Under the pieces are notes generated by a model, which worked only from the letters and a program-made list of their open reading frames with translations, was not told the origin of the DNA and made no database searches. A stretch of DNA of 33,409 nucleotides from Thermoleophilia bacterium. GTDB lineage: Bacteria; Actinomycetota; Thermoleophilia; Gaiellales; SKUG01. The stretch is from NCBI GenBank assembly GCA_020438525.1, contig JAGQUL010000069.1, forward strand, positions 1 to 33,409. The letters run 5' to 3'. Shown here one piece after another: positions 7,825 through 16,491 of the stretch. The position numbers and the translations under genes were made by a program. The stretch's first letter is position 1. The number at the start of each line of letters is the position of its first letter.

Positions 7825-9333
7825 ATGACTTCAACCACCGCACCGACCGTCTCCTGGCTCCCCGACGCCGAAGCAACCGACGCGCACCGCGCGCTGCGCG
7901 CATGGGTGCGCGACTATCGCGACCTTGCAGCTGCCGCCCGGCTCGCCGGCTGGGACCAGCAGACTAAGCTGCCCCCGAAGGCACAGGCCGGTCGGGGCCG
8001 CACGCTCGGAGCGCTCAGCGCGGTGCTCCACGAGCGTGCCACGTCGTCCGAGCTCGACCGGCTGATCACCGCAGTGGAGGAGGTCGACCCGGACGGTCCC
8101 GAGGCACGCGTGATGCGCCGCTCGTTCGACCTGTCGACCAAGCTGCCAGCCGAGCACGTGCGCGAGACGAGCGAGGCGGCCAGCGCCGGCTACGTCGCAT
8201 GGAACCAGGCGCGCGAGCGCGACGACTTCGAGTCGTTCCGCCCGCACCTCGAGCACCTGCTCGAGCTCGCGCAGCGCAGCGCCGACTACTACGGCTACGA
8301 GACCGAGCGCTACGACGCGCTGCACGACCTGTACGAGGAGGGCAGCCGCGCCGCCGACCTCGAGCCGATGTTCGAGGCGCTGCGCGAGCCGATCAACCGC
8401 CTGCTCGACGCGCAGCCGGAGCCCGACACCTCGATCCTCGAGCGTGACTGGGACATCGACGGCCAGGAGCGGTTCGGGCGCGAGGTCGTCGACCGCATGG
8501 GCTTCGACTTCGAGGCCGGCCGGCTCGATCCGACCGTGCACCCCTTCTGCAGCGGGATCGGCGAGTTCGACACGCGCCTCACGACCCGCTACGACCTCAA
8601 CTGGCTGCCCTGCTCGCTCTTCGGCACGATCCACGAGGCAGGACACGGCATCTACGAGCAGTCGTTCGACCGGCTCGGCCTGCCGGCCACGCTCACCGAC
8701 GCGCCCGGCCTGGGCATGCACGAGAGCCAGAGCCGCGGCTTCGAGAACGTGATCGGTCGCAGCCGACCGTTCTGGGAGTTCTGGTTCCCCCGCCTGCAGG
8801 AGACGTTCCCGGAGGCGACCGCCGGCGTGACGCTCGACCAGTTCGTCCGGCAGATCAACACCGGCAAGCGCTCGTTCATCCGCGTCGAGGCCGACGAGCT
8901 CAGCTACAACCTGCACCTTGCGGTGCGGTTCGAGCTCGAGCGCGCGATGGTCAACGGCGAGCTCGCGATCAAGGACCTACCCGAGGCGTGGAACGACACC
9001 TTCGAGCGCTGGTTCGGGCTGCGCCCGCCCAACGATCGCGAAGGCGTGCTGCAGGACGTGCACTGGTCGAGCGGCAGCTTCGGGTACTTCCCCACCTACA
9101 CGCTCGGCAACGTCTACGCCGCGCAGTTCGACGAGGTCGCCAAGCAGCACCTCACCAACTGGGACGACCTGCTGCGCGCCGGCGACTACGCACCGATCCT
9201 CGCGTGGTTCGACGAGCACGTGTACCGACACGGCCCCGCATTCACCGGCCGCCAGCTCGTGGAGCGGATCACCGGCGGTCCGGTCGACGTGGCACCGCTG
9301 GTGCGCTACCTCGAGTCTCGTTTCGGACAGTAG
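7825..9333 (+). CDS. Carboxypeptidase Taq-type metallopeptidase (family M32)
   Basis: A 502-residue cytoplasmic zinc carboxypeptidase that removes C-terminal residues from peptides. The signature GTIHEAGHGIYEQ places the HExxH zinc motif at His270-His274. The following GLGMHESQSRGFEN supplies the third ligand Glu, and LHLAVRFELER and the late GNVYAAQ segment are typical of the family. The length matches the usual 490-510. There is no signal peptide. The start ATG is supported by the TAGCAT box just upstream and the lack of a Shine-Dalgarno sequence. Confidence 0.96.
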   Translation: MTSTTAPTVSWLPDAEATDAHRALRAWVRDYRDLAAAARLAGWDQQTKLPPKAQAGRGRTLGALSAVLHERATSSELDRLITAVEEVDPDGPEARVMRRSFDLSTKLPAEHVRETSEAASAGYVAWNQARERDDFESFRPHLEHLLELAQRSADYYGYETERYDALHDLYEEGSRAADLEPMFEALREPINRLLDAQPEPDTSILERDWDIDGQERFGREVVDRMGFDFEAGRLDPTVHPFCSGIGEFDTRLTTRYDLNWLPCSLFGTIHEAGHGIYEQSFDRLGLPATLTDAPGLGMHESQSRGFENVIGRSRPFWEFWFPRLQETFPEATAGVTLDQFVRQINTGKRSFIRVEADELSYNLHLAVRFELERAMVNGELAIKDLPEAWNDTFERWFGLRPPNDREGVLQDVHWSSGSFGYFPTYTLGNVYAAQFDEVAKQHLTNWDDLLRAGDYAPILAWFDEHVYRHGPAFTGRQLVERITGGPVDVAPLVRYLESRFGQ

Positions 9334-9395
9334 CCCTGGTCGGCTGAACCCGTTCACGAACCGTCCCCGACAAACGGGCGGGAGGACGACGGGTC

Positions 9396-9905
9396 GTGGA
9401 CATCGGCGTGGCAACGGGAATCGGACTGGGCGTGGCCGGCATCGGCAGCTGCGCCGTGCTCGATCGCATCATCGACGTGACCGCGCACGACCACTCGACG
9501 CTGGCCTACCGCGCCGGCGGAGTGCCGACGCGGGCACTCGCCTTCGGTGCGCTCGCGCTCGCCGGCGCCGGCCTGCTCGCACGCACCAGCGACTCGACCC
9601 GTGACTACTCCACGCCCCTCCTCAAGATGGCCGCCGGCGCAGGAGCCGCATACGCCGCCACCATGGCGGTCCGGCTCGGCTGGGGCCTCACCGTCGCACC
9701 GGCACAGGCCGGCTGGAAGCCCGGCATGCGGGCGCTCCCGCACATGCGACTCGGCGACATCGCCGCCAACGCGATCGACCGGACCCGGATGATGGGCACG
9801 GACCCCGACCTGGCGCACTGGCCGATCTTCGACCTCGTCTCCCGCGTGCAGGGGCACGGTCACCTCGTCGACCGCGCGAGCGAGTTCGTGCCGGTGCTGC
9901 GCTGA
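9396..9905 (+). CDS. Small membrane protein of unknown function
   Basis: A 169-residue protein with a GTG start preceded by GGGAGG. The N-terminus (VATGIGLGVAGIGSCAVL), a second segment (AFGALALAGAGLLA) and a third (MAAGAGAAYAATMAVRLGWGL) are hydrophobic and Gly/Ala-rich, so two or three membrane helices are likely. The remaining 65 residues are soluble and contain AGWKPGMRALPHMRLGDIAANAIDR. I do not recognise a family. It follows the M32 gene by 62 bases and is convergent with the GNAT gene (7 bases apart). Confidence 0.74.
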   Translation: MDIGVATGIGLGVAGIGSCAVLDRIIDVTAHDHSTLAYRAGGVPTRALAFGALALAGAGLLARTSDSTRDYSTPLLKMAAGAGAAYAATMAVRLGWGLTVAPAQAGWKPGMRALPHMRLGDIAANAIDRTRMMGTDPDLAHWPIFDLVSRVQGHGHLVDRASEFVPVLR

Positions 9906-9912
9906 CGCTCGG

Positions 9913-10869
9913 TCAGCCGGCCGGGTCGACGTTGCGCCGGAGCGAGATGCGAACCGGATCCTCGACCCAGCCGAGCCGCTCGTTGAGCCGGCACACCGGC
10001 TCGTTCGACTCGTGGTTCATCGTCTGCAGGCGACGCAGCCCGACACGCCCCGCGAGCGCGACCGCCTGTCGCTTCGCGTGCGCCGCGAGACCCTCGCCCC
10101 GCCGCTCGCGGTCGACCGCGAGGAACTCCACCCACGCGCGATCGGATCCCGCGGCAAGCCGCTCGAGCTCGACCATCGCCAGCACGTGGTCGTCGTCGTC
10201 ATGCAGCACGAGGAGCAGGTCGCGCCCGAGGATCGGCGAGCCGTCGATGTCGCGCAGCCATTCGTCGAGCGTCTCGTCCGGCCGAGGAAAGTCGCCCGGC
10301 GTGTCGGCGAGCCCCTCTCGGAAGACCCGGAACATACCGTCGGTGAGATCGGGGCGCTCGGCGAGCGTCGACGCATGCAGTCCGTCGGGCAGCGTCGGCA
10401 CAGCCGCTTCCGGATCGACGTCTGCATGAAAGCGCCGCCAGCGCTCGTGCTCGACGAATCCGTGCCGCTCGACGAGCGCCTGCATCGGCCGCGAGCGGTC
10501 GAGCACGCCACCACACCGCAGCCCACGCACCCCGGCACGCCGTGACCGGTCGCACGCAAGGTCGATCAGGTCGCCGAGCAGCGGCTCGCCCGGATCCTCA
10601 CGGCAGTGGATCGACAGGAAGCAGCCACCGTCGCCCGAACCGTCGCCCAGCGTCATCAGCTTCGCGGCCATGCGCCCGTCGCGCGACGCGACGTACAGCA
10701 GCTCGCCGGGGAACCGGTGCAGCAGGTCGATCAGGTCGATGCGTGCCTTGGGCGCAAGCTCCGGGTCACTGAGACCGCGAATCCACAGGAACCGCTCGCA
10801 GTCCATGCCGTTGCCGGCCACGTCGAGCAGGTCGAGCGATGGCGGGACGACGACGATCGCGTCGCTCAT
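9913..10869 (-). CDS. Tandem GNAT acetyltransferase
   Basis: A 318-residue protein with two GNAT-fold halves. The C-terminal half carries a clear acetyl-CoA loop (FLAVDRERRGEGLAAHAK, motif A R/Q-x-x-G-x-G/A form), followed by LRRLQTMNHESNEPVCRLNERLGW, the usual late GNAT strand-helix pattern. The N-terminal half (GVRGLRCGGVLDRSRPMQALVERHGF) is a degenerate GNAT repeat. This duplicated layout resembles mycothiol synthase and related enzymes, but specificity is unknown. Its ATG overlaps the stop of the upstream M20 peptidase (ATGA), so the two are translationally coupled; a shared role in amino-acid or peptide modification is inference. Confidence 0.88.
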   Translation of the reverse strand: MSDAIVVVPPSLDLLDVAGNGMDCERFLWIRGLSDPELAPKARIDLIDLLHRFPGELLYVASRDGRMAAKLMTLGDGSGDGGCFLSIHCREDPGEPLLGDLIDLACDRSRRAGVRGLRCGGVLDRSRPMQALVERHGFVEHERWRRFHADVDPEAAVPTLPDGLHASTLAERPDLTDGMFRVFREGLADTPGDFPRPDETLDEWLRDIDGSPILGRDLLLVLHDDDDHVLAMVELERLAAGSDRAWVEFLAVDRERRGEGLAAHAKRQAVALAGRVGLRRLQTMNHESNEPVCRLNERLGWVEDPVRISLRRNVDPAG

Positions 10870-12308
10870 CCTGCGTGCACCGCCGCGTAGTGGTGCCAGA
10901 ACGCGATGCTCGTCTCCACGCCCAGGTGCAGCTGGCGCAGCGAGAACTTCTCGTTGGGGGAGTGCAGCCGGTCGTCGGGCAGGCCGAAGCCCATCAGCAC
11001 GGTCGGTGCGCCGAGCTCCTCGGTGAAGGTCGCCACGACCGGGATCGACCCGCCCTCGCGCGTGTAGACCGGCTCGCGACCGAACGTCGCGGCGAGCGCG
11101 CTGGTCGCCGCCTGCATCGCAGGGTTGGAGGTGTCGACGAGCACCGGACGACCGCCGTGCAGCGGCTCGACGGTGACGGATTCCACGCCGGGCATGTCGG
11201 CCGCCAGCTGCCGCAGGTGCTGCTCGAGCAGCTCACCGATCCGGCGCCAGTCCTGGTCGGCCACGAGGCGCATGGAGATCTTCGCGTGCGCGGTGGCCGG
11301 CAGCACCGTCTTGGCACCAGGCTCGATGTAGCCGCTCCACATCCCGTTGACCTCGAACGTCGGGCGCGCGCCGACCTGCTCGTAGACCGTCCAGCCCGAC
11401 TCGCCCCACGTCTCGGTGACACCGGCCTCGTCACGGAACGCCGCGTCGTCGAACCCGACCCGCTCGAGCTGCGCGCGCTCCTCGGGCGACGGGTCGCGAA
11501 CGTCGTCGTAGAAGCCCGGGATCGTGATCCGACCGTCGGCGTCCTTGCAGGCGGCGATCAGGTTCGCAAGCGCCTCGGCCGGGTTGCGGATCGCGCCGCC
11601 GTAGGTGCCGGAGTGCAGGTCCACGGCGGGTCCCTGCACGGTGACCTCGCAGTACGCCATCCCGCGCAGGCTCGCCACGATCGACGGCTGCTCGGCGCTC
11701 AGCATGTGCGTGTCGCTCACGAGCACGGTGTCGCACGCGAGGCGCTCGCGCTCGCGCGCCACGAACGCATCCAGGTGCTCGCTGCCCGACTCCTCCTCGC
11801 CCTCGAAGATCACCTTCACGTTCACCGGGAGCGTGCCGCCGTCAGCGAGCATCGCGCGCAGCGCGGCGACGTGGATCCACAGCTGGCCCTTGTCGTCGGC
11901 AGCGCCGCGCGCGTACACCGACCCGTCGCGCACGGTCGGCTCGAACGGAGGCGTCTCCCAGAGGCCGAGCGGCTCGGGCGGCTGCACGTCGTAGTGGCCG
12001 TAGACGAGCACCGTCGGCGCGTCGTCGCCCGCGTGCAGCCAGTCGGCGTACACGCATGGAAGCCCGCCGGTCTCGAGCACCTCGGCATGCTCAAGGCCGG
12101 CATCCGCGAGCTCGTCGCGCAGGAACGCGGCCGCGGCGCGGCAGTCGTCGGCGTGCTCGACCTTCGTCGATACGCTCGGGATCCGCAGAAGGTCGAACAG
12201 GCGCTGCTCGGTGCGCTCCCGATCGGCACGTGCGCGCGCGACTGCGTCGGCAGTGCGCGGATCGTCTGCAGGGGCGGTGGGCGTGGCGGTGGCTGCGTCG
12301 AGGGTCAT
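10866..12308 (-). CDS. M20 family metallopeptidase/dipeptidase
   Basis: A 480-residue di-zinc hydrolase of the M20 (ArgE/DapE/carnosinase-like) family. Ligand motifs in order: YGHYDVQPPEP (His, Asp), GAADDKGQ (bridging Asp), EGEEESGS (catalytic base and metal Glu) and the late His in DRLHSPNEKF. The dimerisation insert lies between about residues 210 and 330. It probably cleaves dipeptides or N-acyl amino acids in the cytoplasm. The frame stays open 20 codons upstream, but ATG 12308 is preferred: a TAGGTT box ends 7 bases before it, as in other leaderless genes here. It is coupled to the GNAT gene by ATGA overlap. Confidence 0.93.
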   Translation of the reverse strand: MTLDAATATPTAPADDPRTADAVARARADRERTEQRLFDLLRIPSVSTKVEHADDCRAAAAFLRDELADAGLEHAEVLETGGLPCVYADWLHAGDDAPTVLVYGHYDVQPPEPLGLWETPPFEPTVRDGSVYARGAADDKGQLWIHVAALRAMLADGGTLPVNVKVIFEGEEESGSEHLDAFVARERERLACDTVLVSDTHMLSAEQPSIVASLRGMAYCEVTVQGPAVDLHSGTYGGAIRNPAEALANLIAACKDADGRITIPGFYDDVRDPSPEERAQLERVGFDDAAFRDEAGVTETWGESGWTVYEQVGARPTFEVNGMWSGYIEPGAKTVLPATAHAKISMRLVADQDWRRIGELLEQHLRQLAADMPGVESVTVEPLHGGRPVLVDTSNPAMQAATSALAATFGREPVYTREGGSIPVVATFTEELGAPTVLMGFGLPDDRLHSPNEKFSLRQLHLGVETSIAFWHHYAAVHAG

Positions 12309-12341
12309 GCCCGCAAACCTACACCCCCATGGTTCGCGGGC
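12309..12341. other. Hairpin abutting the M20 start codon
   Basis: Arms 12309-12319 (GCCCGCAAACC) and 12331-12341 (GGTTCGCGGGC) pair over 11 positions with one mismatch. The stem begins at the base next to the M20 ATG and contains the TAGGTT -10-like box. It could act as an operator or be the terminator of the M14 gene upstream; the sequence does not decide. Confidence 0.4.
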
Positions 12342-12399
12342 GAGCGCCGACAGCGAGCGATCCGCCACGCTCGACGAGGCGGTGTGGGATGCCGAATGC

Positions 12400-13182
12400 T
12401 CAGCGACGCTCGACGATGCAGCGCGTCACCGCGTCGGCGTGGCGCGCCCAGAGCTCGGGCATCGGCGCGAGCTCGAACTCGTAGGTGACCGCGATCGCGT
12501 CGGCCTCGTGACACCATCGCGCCGAGTCCCCGTTGGTCGGCGAGTCCAGCTCGCGACGTACCGGGATTCCCGTCGGCTCCGCGAGGTGCTCTGCGGACGG
12601 CACCGCAGCCTCGCTGAACGCGATCACGCACTCGAGCGGCGTGTGCAGGTCGATCACCAGCTCCGGCCGCACCCGCTCGATCAGCTCGATGATCGCGCGC
12701 GTCTCCGGCTCGCTGCCCGGCTCGCTGCCAGGCGACGACAGCTGCGTGCGACGCTCGCTCGTGCGCGTGGTGGTGGTCGGCCAGTACGTGGGTGAGGGCT
12801 CGGGCTTCCACGTCGAGCACGGGAAGTTGCGGTTGAGGTCCACGCCGCGCGCGTTCTGGCGCGTGCCGGCGAGCACGCCGTCGGGATTGAGCACCGGAAC
12901 CACCACTGCGCACGCATCTCGTGCGCAGACCTGTCGGAGCGCCTGGTGCGCGGCCTGCATCGTGACCGCCTCCTCGCCGTGGATCGCGGCCCACACGACG
13001 CGGGTCGGCGAATTGGTCGTCGGCCACCAGGCGACGAGGGGAATCCCGAGCGCCGAGGTGCCGAACTGCTCGGCGCGCCAGCCGTTCGCCTCGGCGAGCG
13101 CCGCGACATGGACGGGTGCCAGTCCCGAGTCGGTCGTGCAGCCTGCCGGCAGCGAGTGGTCTGCGACGTTCACGCGGCGCAC
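12400..13182 (-). CDS. M14-family zinc carboxypeptidase, MpaA-like
   Basis: A 260-residue M14 peptidase resembling murein peptide amidase MpaA, which hydrolyses the gamma-D-glutamyl bond of peptidoglycan-derived peptides. Visible motifs: zinc ligands in AAIHGEEAV (HxxE), substrate-binding NPDGVLAGTRQNARGVDLN followed by RNFP, the MpaA-like SSPGSEPGSEPETRAI, the third zinc ligand in LVIDLHTP, and the catalytic Glu in VTYEFELA. There is no signal peptide, fitting a cytoplasmic muropeptide-recycling role, which is inferred from family. The start is GTG 13182; a second GTG 3 codons in is possible. It lies 4 bases after the zinc-ribbon/HTH gene and is probably co-transcribed. Confidence 0.88.
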   Translation of the reverse strand: MRRVNVADHSLPAGCTTDSGLAPVHVAALAEANGWRAEQFGTSALGIPLVAWWPTTNSPTRVVWAAIHGEEAVTMQAAHQALRQVCARDACAVVVPVLNPDGVLAGTRQNARGVDLNRNFPCSTWKPEPSPTYWPTTTTRTSERRTQLSSPGSEPGSEPETRAIIELIERVRPELVIDLHTPLECVIAFSEAAVPSAEHLAEPTGIPVRRELDSPTNGDSARWCHEADAIAVTYEFELAPMPELWARHADAVTRCIVERR

Positions 13183-13186
13183 TGCG

Positions 13187-13657
13187 CTACTCGCCGAGCC
13201 GGCGGATGCGCTTCACGTAGCTGGTGCGTCCGTGCTCGTCGGAGGAGCCGGATCCGTTGCTGCGACCGCCGCGTCCACGAGTGCCGTCGTTGCCGCGTTC
13301 GGCGGCCTCCTGCTTCATGGTCGCTTCCATCTGGCGGAACGAGCTGCTGAGCCGGGATCGGCAGTACCTGCAGCGCTCGCCCACGCCGCCGCACGTGCAC
13401 TGGCTCATCCCCGAGGTGATCTCGATCAGCCGGCCACCCTCGGTGAAGCGGCGAACGTCGCTGCTCGACACGCCCGTCTCACGTGCAATCTCGCCGAGCG
13501 CTGCGCCGTCGTTCTCGATCAGGTACTCGCGGACGAGCTGGAAGCGGTTCTCCTCGACCAGCGAGCACTGCGTGCACAGGCGCATCGACGCGCGCGGAAA
13601 CAGCTTCCCGCACGCGTTGCAGGTATCGATGGAAGGCTTGTGAGCTGGTGCTGCCAT
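13187..13657 (-). CDS. Zinc-ribbon plus helix-turn-helix protein, YvyF/TIGR03826-like
   Basis: A 156-residue protein. Residues 12-35 hold a CxxC...CxxC zinc ribbon (CNACGKLF, CTQC). Residues 38-80 form a small helical DNA-binding-like domain (YLIENDGAALGEIARETGVSSSDVRRFTEGGRL). A second Cys cluster follows (CTCGGVGERCRYC), then a charged Gly/Ser-rich tail. The ribbon-HTH-ribbon order recalls YvyF, found in flagellar operons of Firmicutes. No flagellar genes are visible here, so a general regulatory or scaffold role is more likely. It is upstream of, and only 4 bases from, the M14 peptidase. Confidence 0.76.
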   Translation of the reverse strand: MAAPAHKPSIDTCNACGKLFPRASMRLCTQCSLVEENRFQLVREYLIENDGAALGEIARETGVSSSDVRRFTEGGRLIEITSGMSQCTCGGVGERCRYCRSRLSSSFRQMEATMKQEAAERGNDGTRGRGGRSNGSGSSDEHGRTSYVKRIRRLGE

Positions 13658-13819
13658 TTCGTAAGGGTCGACGGGGTCGTCGCGCTGCACATCGGCACCC
13701 GTCGCGGCGAGCTTGAGCACCACCTGCGAACGATTCGTTCCGCGAAATACTGTTTGGTCGATCCCGTGCCGGCAATGCTCGAGACACAGCCCTCCCACGA
13801 ACCGGCCCAGGAGCATCCC

Positions 13820-14497
13820 ATGGCGCCCGAGCATCGCATCGAATCCGCACCTCCGGTCGAGTCGACGTTCGTGCACGTGGAGGAGCTGCACGGACGCATC
13901 GTGCACGGCCGGGACGGCGACCGGATCGGCACGGTCCGCGATGTCTCGCTCGACGACGACGGGCGACTCGTCGCGATCAGGATCGACGATCGCTGGATGC
14001 TCGGTCCGAGCTGGCATGTCACTGCAGCCGGCTTGCGGATCGACCACGAGCTCGTGTACGTCGACGCCACCCGATCCGAGCTCCAGCTGATCGAGAAGGA
14101 GCGACGACGAGCGCAGTACGAGCGCGACGGCCAGCCTGCCAGCCCGCGCGCCCGTCTGGGCGTCCTGTTCGGTGCGCTGGCGGCGACCGGGGCGCTGCTC
14201 GCGATGGGCGGGCTGCTCGCGACCGAGATCGGCGGTGCATACGCATCGCAGTGGGGGAGGGCGGCGGTGGCCGCTGCACTCGTGACCATGTTGGCGTCGG
14301 CCGTCATGGGCGGCCTGATCGGCGTTGCATGGCACCGACGGATCGATCGGGGGCGCGTCGACGAGGTCGACGCGGCGCCCGGCGCGATCAGCGTTGCAGG
14401 CATGGTGGGCACGCCCGTAGCGCCGCAGCCGGTCGGCCCGACCATCGTGGATTCACGCAGTCGGGCTGCCCGGTCGACCCGTCGCCCCCGTCGTTGA
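13820..14497 (+). CDS. PRC-barrel domain membrane protein
   Basis: A 225-residue protein. Residues 15-80 resemble a PRC-barrel (LHGRIVHGRDGDRIGTVRDVSLDDDG, RLVAIRIDDRWMLG). After a basic linker (EKERRRAQYERDG) come two hydrophobic segments (LGVLFGALAATGALLAMGGLLA and AAVAAALVTMLASAVMGGLIGVA) and a Ser/Arg-rich tail. The ATG at 13820 has AGGAG about 6 bases upstream. PRC-barrels bind partner proteins or RNA and often accompany envelope or stress functions; nothing here shows the partner. It ends exactly where the convergent PLP enzyme ends (adjacent stop codons, no spacer). Confidence 0.8.
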   Translation: MAPEHRIESAPPVESTFVHVEELHGRIVHGRDGDRIGTVRDVSLDDDGRLVAIRIDDRWMLGPSWHVTAAGLRIDHELVYVDATRSELQLIEKERRRAQYERDGQPASPRARLGVLFGALAATGALLAMGGLLATEIGGAYASQWGRAAVAAALVTMLASAVMGGLIGVAWHRRIDRGRVDEVDAAPGAISVAGMVGTPVAPQPVGPTIVDSRSRAARSTRRPRR

Positions 14498-15769
14498 TCA
14501 GCCGGCGGCGATCGACGATGTGCCGATGTCGCGTCGTGCCGCTACCGCCGCAGCGGGCGCCGGCGACAGGGCTGCGGCACGATCGAGCCCGACGAGCAGG
14601 TCCGCCCACAGGTCGTCGACGTCCTCGAGCCCGACGCTGATCCGCACGAGCGACTCGCCGACGCCGCTCGATTCACGGCTGGCCTCGTCGACCACGCGAT
14701 GGGTCAGCGAGGCCGGGTGCTGGATGAGCGTATCGGTCGAGCCGAGGCTCACGGCGTGGGTCGCGAGGCGAACGGAGTCGAGCACCGCGCGGGCCGCATC
14801 GAATCCAGCCTCCAGCTCGAACGCCACCATCGCGCCCGGCCCCGACATCTGTCGTCCCACGAGGCCGAGCGAGTCGGTGCCCGGCAGCGACGCGTGGTGC
14901 ACGACGGTCACTGCAGGGTGCAGCGCGAGGCGGCTGGCCAGCTCGGTGGCGGTCTGCTGCATCGCGCGGACGCGGATCGGTAACGTGGCCAGGCCGCGGT
15001 GCAGCAGGTACGCCGCCATCGGATGCAGCACCGCACCGGTCGCGATCCGGATCCCGCGCAGGCGACGCGCAGTCTCCTCGTCGCACGCCACGACTCCGCC
15101 CATCGCGTCGCCGTGCCCGCCGATGAACTTGGTCGCGCTGTGGATCACGATCGACGCACCGAGCTTGATCGGCTGCTGCAGCGCGCTCGTCGCGAACGTG
15201 TTGTCGACCGCCACCGGGACGTCGCCGGCCGCGGCGGCGACCGCGGCGATGTCAACGAGCGTCGAGGTCGGGTTCTGTGGCGTCTCAAGCAGCACGAGGC
15301 CGGTATCGGGCCGGATCGCGGCTGCCACATCGGACGGCTCGGCCCACGTGACGTCGAGCCCGAGCAGCTCGCTTGCGAGCAGGTGATCGGTGCCGCCGTA
15401 GAGCGGACGCACCGCCACCACGTGACGCCGGTCGGCCTCGAGCGACATCAGCAGCGCGGTGATCGCGCCCATTCCCGAGGCGAACGAAACGGCAGCCTCG
15501 GCGCCTTCGAGCTCGGCCATCGCCTCCTCGAAGCGGGCGACCGTCGGATTGTGCAGGCGCGCATAGATCGGCGAGCCCGAGGGCTGCTCGCCGGCAGCCC
15601 AGGCATCGAGCTGTGCGCCGGCGCCGTCGAGGTCGGGAACGGGGTAGGTCGTCGACAGGTCGAGTGGCAGCGCATGCACGCCCAGGTCACGCAGGTCGTG
15701 CCGGCCCGCGTGGACTGCACGGGTTCCCTGGCCCATCGTCGTCGAGTCGTCGCGGCGTCCCTCTCGCAT
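14498..15769 (-). CDS. Cys/Met-metabolism PLP enzyme (methionine gamma-lyase / cystathionine gamma-synthase type)
   Basis: A 423-residue PLP-dependent trans-sulfuration family enzyme, fold type I. Key parts: the active-site entry motif IYARLHNPTVARFEEAMAELEG, SFASGMGAI, VRPLYGGTDHL, the cofactor Asp in AVDNTFATSALQQPI, the Schiff-base Lys in HSATKFIGGHGD, and the C-terminal VRISVGLEDVDDLWADL. It would eliminate or replace the gamma-substituent of methionine, homocysteine, cystathionine or an O-acylhomoserine. Which one is not readable, but the divergent Lrp/AsnC regulator suggests amino-acid catabolism such as methionine gamma-lyase. The ATG at 15769 has GGGAGA about 7 bases upstream. The C-terminal tail beyond the domain is Ala-rich. 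Confidence 0.92.
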   Translation of the reverse strand: MREGRRDDSTTMGQGTRAVHAGRHDLRDLGVHALPLDLSTTYPVPDLDGAGAQLDAWAAGEQPSGSPIYARLHNPTVARFEEAMAELEGAEAAVSFASGMGAITALLMSLEADRRHVVAVRPLYGGTDHLLASELLGLDVTWAEPSDVAAAIRPDTGLVLLETPQNPTSTLVDIAAVAAAAGDVPVAVDNTFATSALQQPIKLGASIVIHSATKFIGGHGDAMGGVVACDEETARRLRGIRIATGAVLHPMAAYLLHRGLATLPIRVRAMQQTATELASRLALHPAVTVVHHASLPGTDSLGLVGRQMSGPGAMVAFELEAGFDAARAVLDSVRLATHAVSLGSTDTLIQHPASLTHRVVDEASRESSGVGESLVRISVGLEDVDDLWADLLVGLDRAAALSPAPAAAVAARRDIGTSSIAAG

Positions 15770-15820
15770 CCCATGTCTCCCGTCGCTTGTACTGCGAATC
15801 TCCCTCACTGTACGCGCAGG

Positions 15821-15850
15821 TTCGGATGAAACGAAATCACGCGATACAAT
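15821..15850 (+). promoter_or_regulatory. Possible promoter of the Lrp/AsnC gene
   Basis: TACAAT at 15845-15850 is a good -10 box, 9 bases before the ATG at 15860. TTCGGA at 15821-15826 is a weak -35 at 18 bases. The whole 15825-15900 stretch is conspicuously AT-richer than its surroundings, as expected for a divergent regulatory region. Confidence 0.45.
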
Positions 15851-15859
15851 GTGCGGCAT

Positions 15860-16360
15860 ATGAACGATATCGATGAAATTGATGCGGTTGATCAACGGAT
15901 CTTGGGCGTGCTACAGGACGATGCACGGATCACGAATCGCGATCTGGCTGCTCGCGTCGGCCTCAGTCCGTCGGCGTGTCTCGCGCGCGTGCGCGCGCTG
16001 CGCGAGCGCGGGATCATCGTGGGATTCGCTGCAGAGCTCGACCTGGCACGGCTCGGCCGCCCGCTGCAGGCGCTCGTCGCGATCCGCCTGCACACGCATG
16101 CGCGCGAGGTGCTCGACCGGTTCGTGGCCGACATGGTGGCGCTCGAGGAGACGCTCGACCTCTTCCACGTGACCGGGGAGTCCGACTACCTGCTCCACGT
16201 CGCGGTTGCCGATCCCGAGCACCTACGCGACGTGGTGCTCGACCACCTCACCGTTCGCCCCGAGGTGGCACAGGTCACCACGTCGATCATGTTCGAGCAC
16301 CACCGCTCGCGCCCACAGCCGTTGCGGGGTGCAGCGACGCTGCGCGGGCGGCGTCGGTAG
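15860..16360 (+). CDS. Lrp/AsnC family transcriptional regulator
   Basis: A 166-residue regulator. The N-terminal winged helix (IDAVDQRILGVLQDDARITN, RDLAARVGLSPSACLARVRALRERG) is the canonical Lrp/AsnC DNA-binding domain. The C-terminal half (QALVAIRLHTHAREVLDRFV, VTGESDYLLHVAVADPEHL) is the RAM/ACT-like effector-binding and oligomerisation domain, including the conserved GESDYLL loop. It is divergent from the PLP enzyme with 90 bases between starts, so it probably controls that gene in response to an amino acid. ATG 15860 is preferred over GTG 15851 because TACAAT directly precedes the GTG. Confidence 0.93.
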   Translation: MNDIDEIDAVDQRILGVLQDDARITNRDLAARVGLSPSACLARVRALRERGIIVGFAAELDLARLGRPLQALVAIRLHTHAREVLDRFVADMVALEETLDLFHVTGESDYLLHVAVADPEHLRDVVLDHLTVRPEVAQVTTSIMFEHHRSRPQPLRGAATLRGRRR

Positions 16361-16491
16361 CGCCGGCCGTCGAACGGATCGACCCGACCGTAAGAGGACG
16401 CGCCATGCGCCTACCGTCGTCCCGGTTCGCTTGAGTACCTGCCGGTTCCCGCTGCGCCCGACCCACGCGCCTGACCTGGCCGGCGCCGGGA

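Noticed and set aside
15770..15859. A SAM or other riboswitch upstream of the PLP trans-sulfuration enzyme
   Set aside because: Only 90 bases separate the divergent starts and no conserved riboswitch core is visible; the AT-rich stretch is better explained as an Lrp-type regulatory region.
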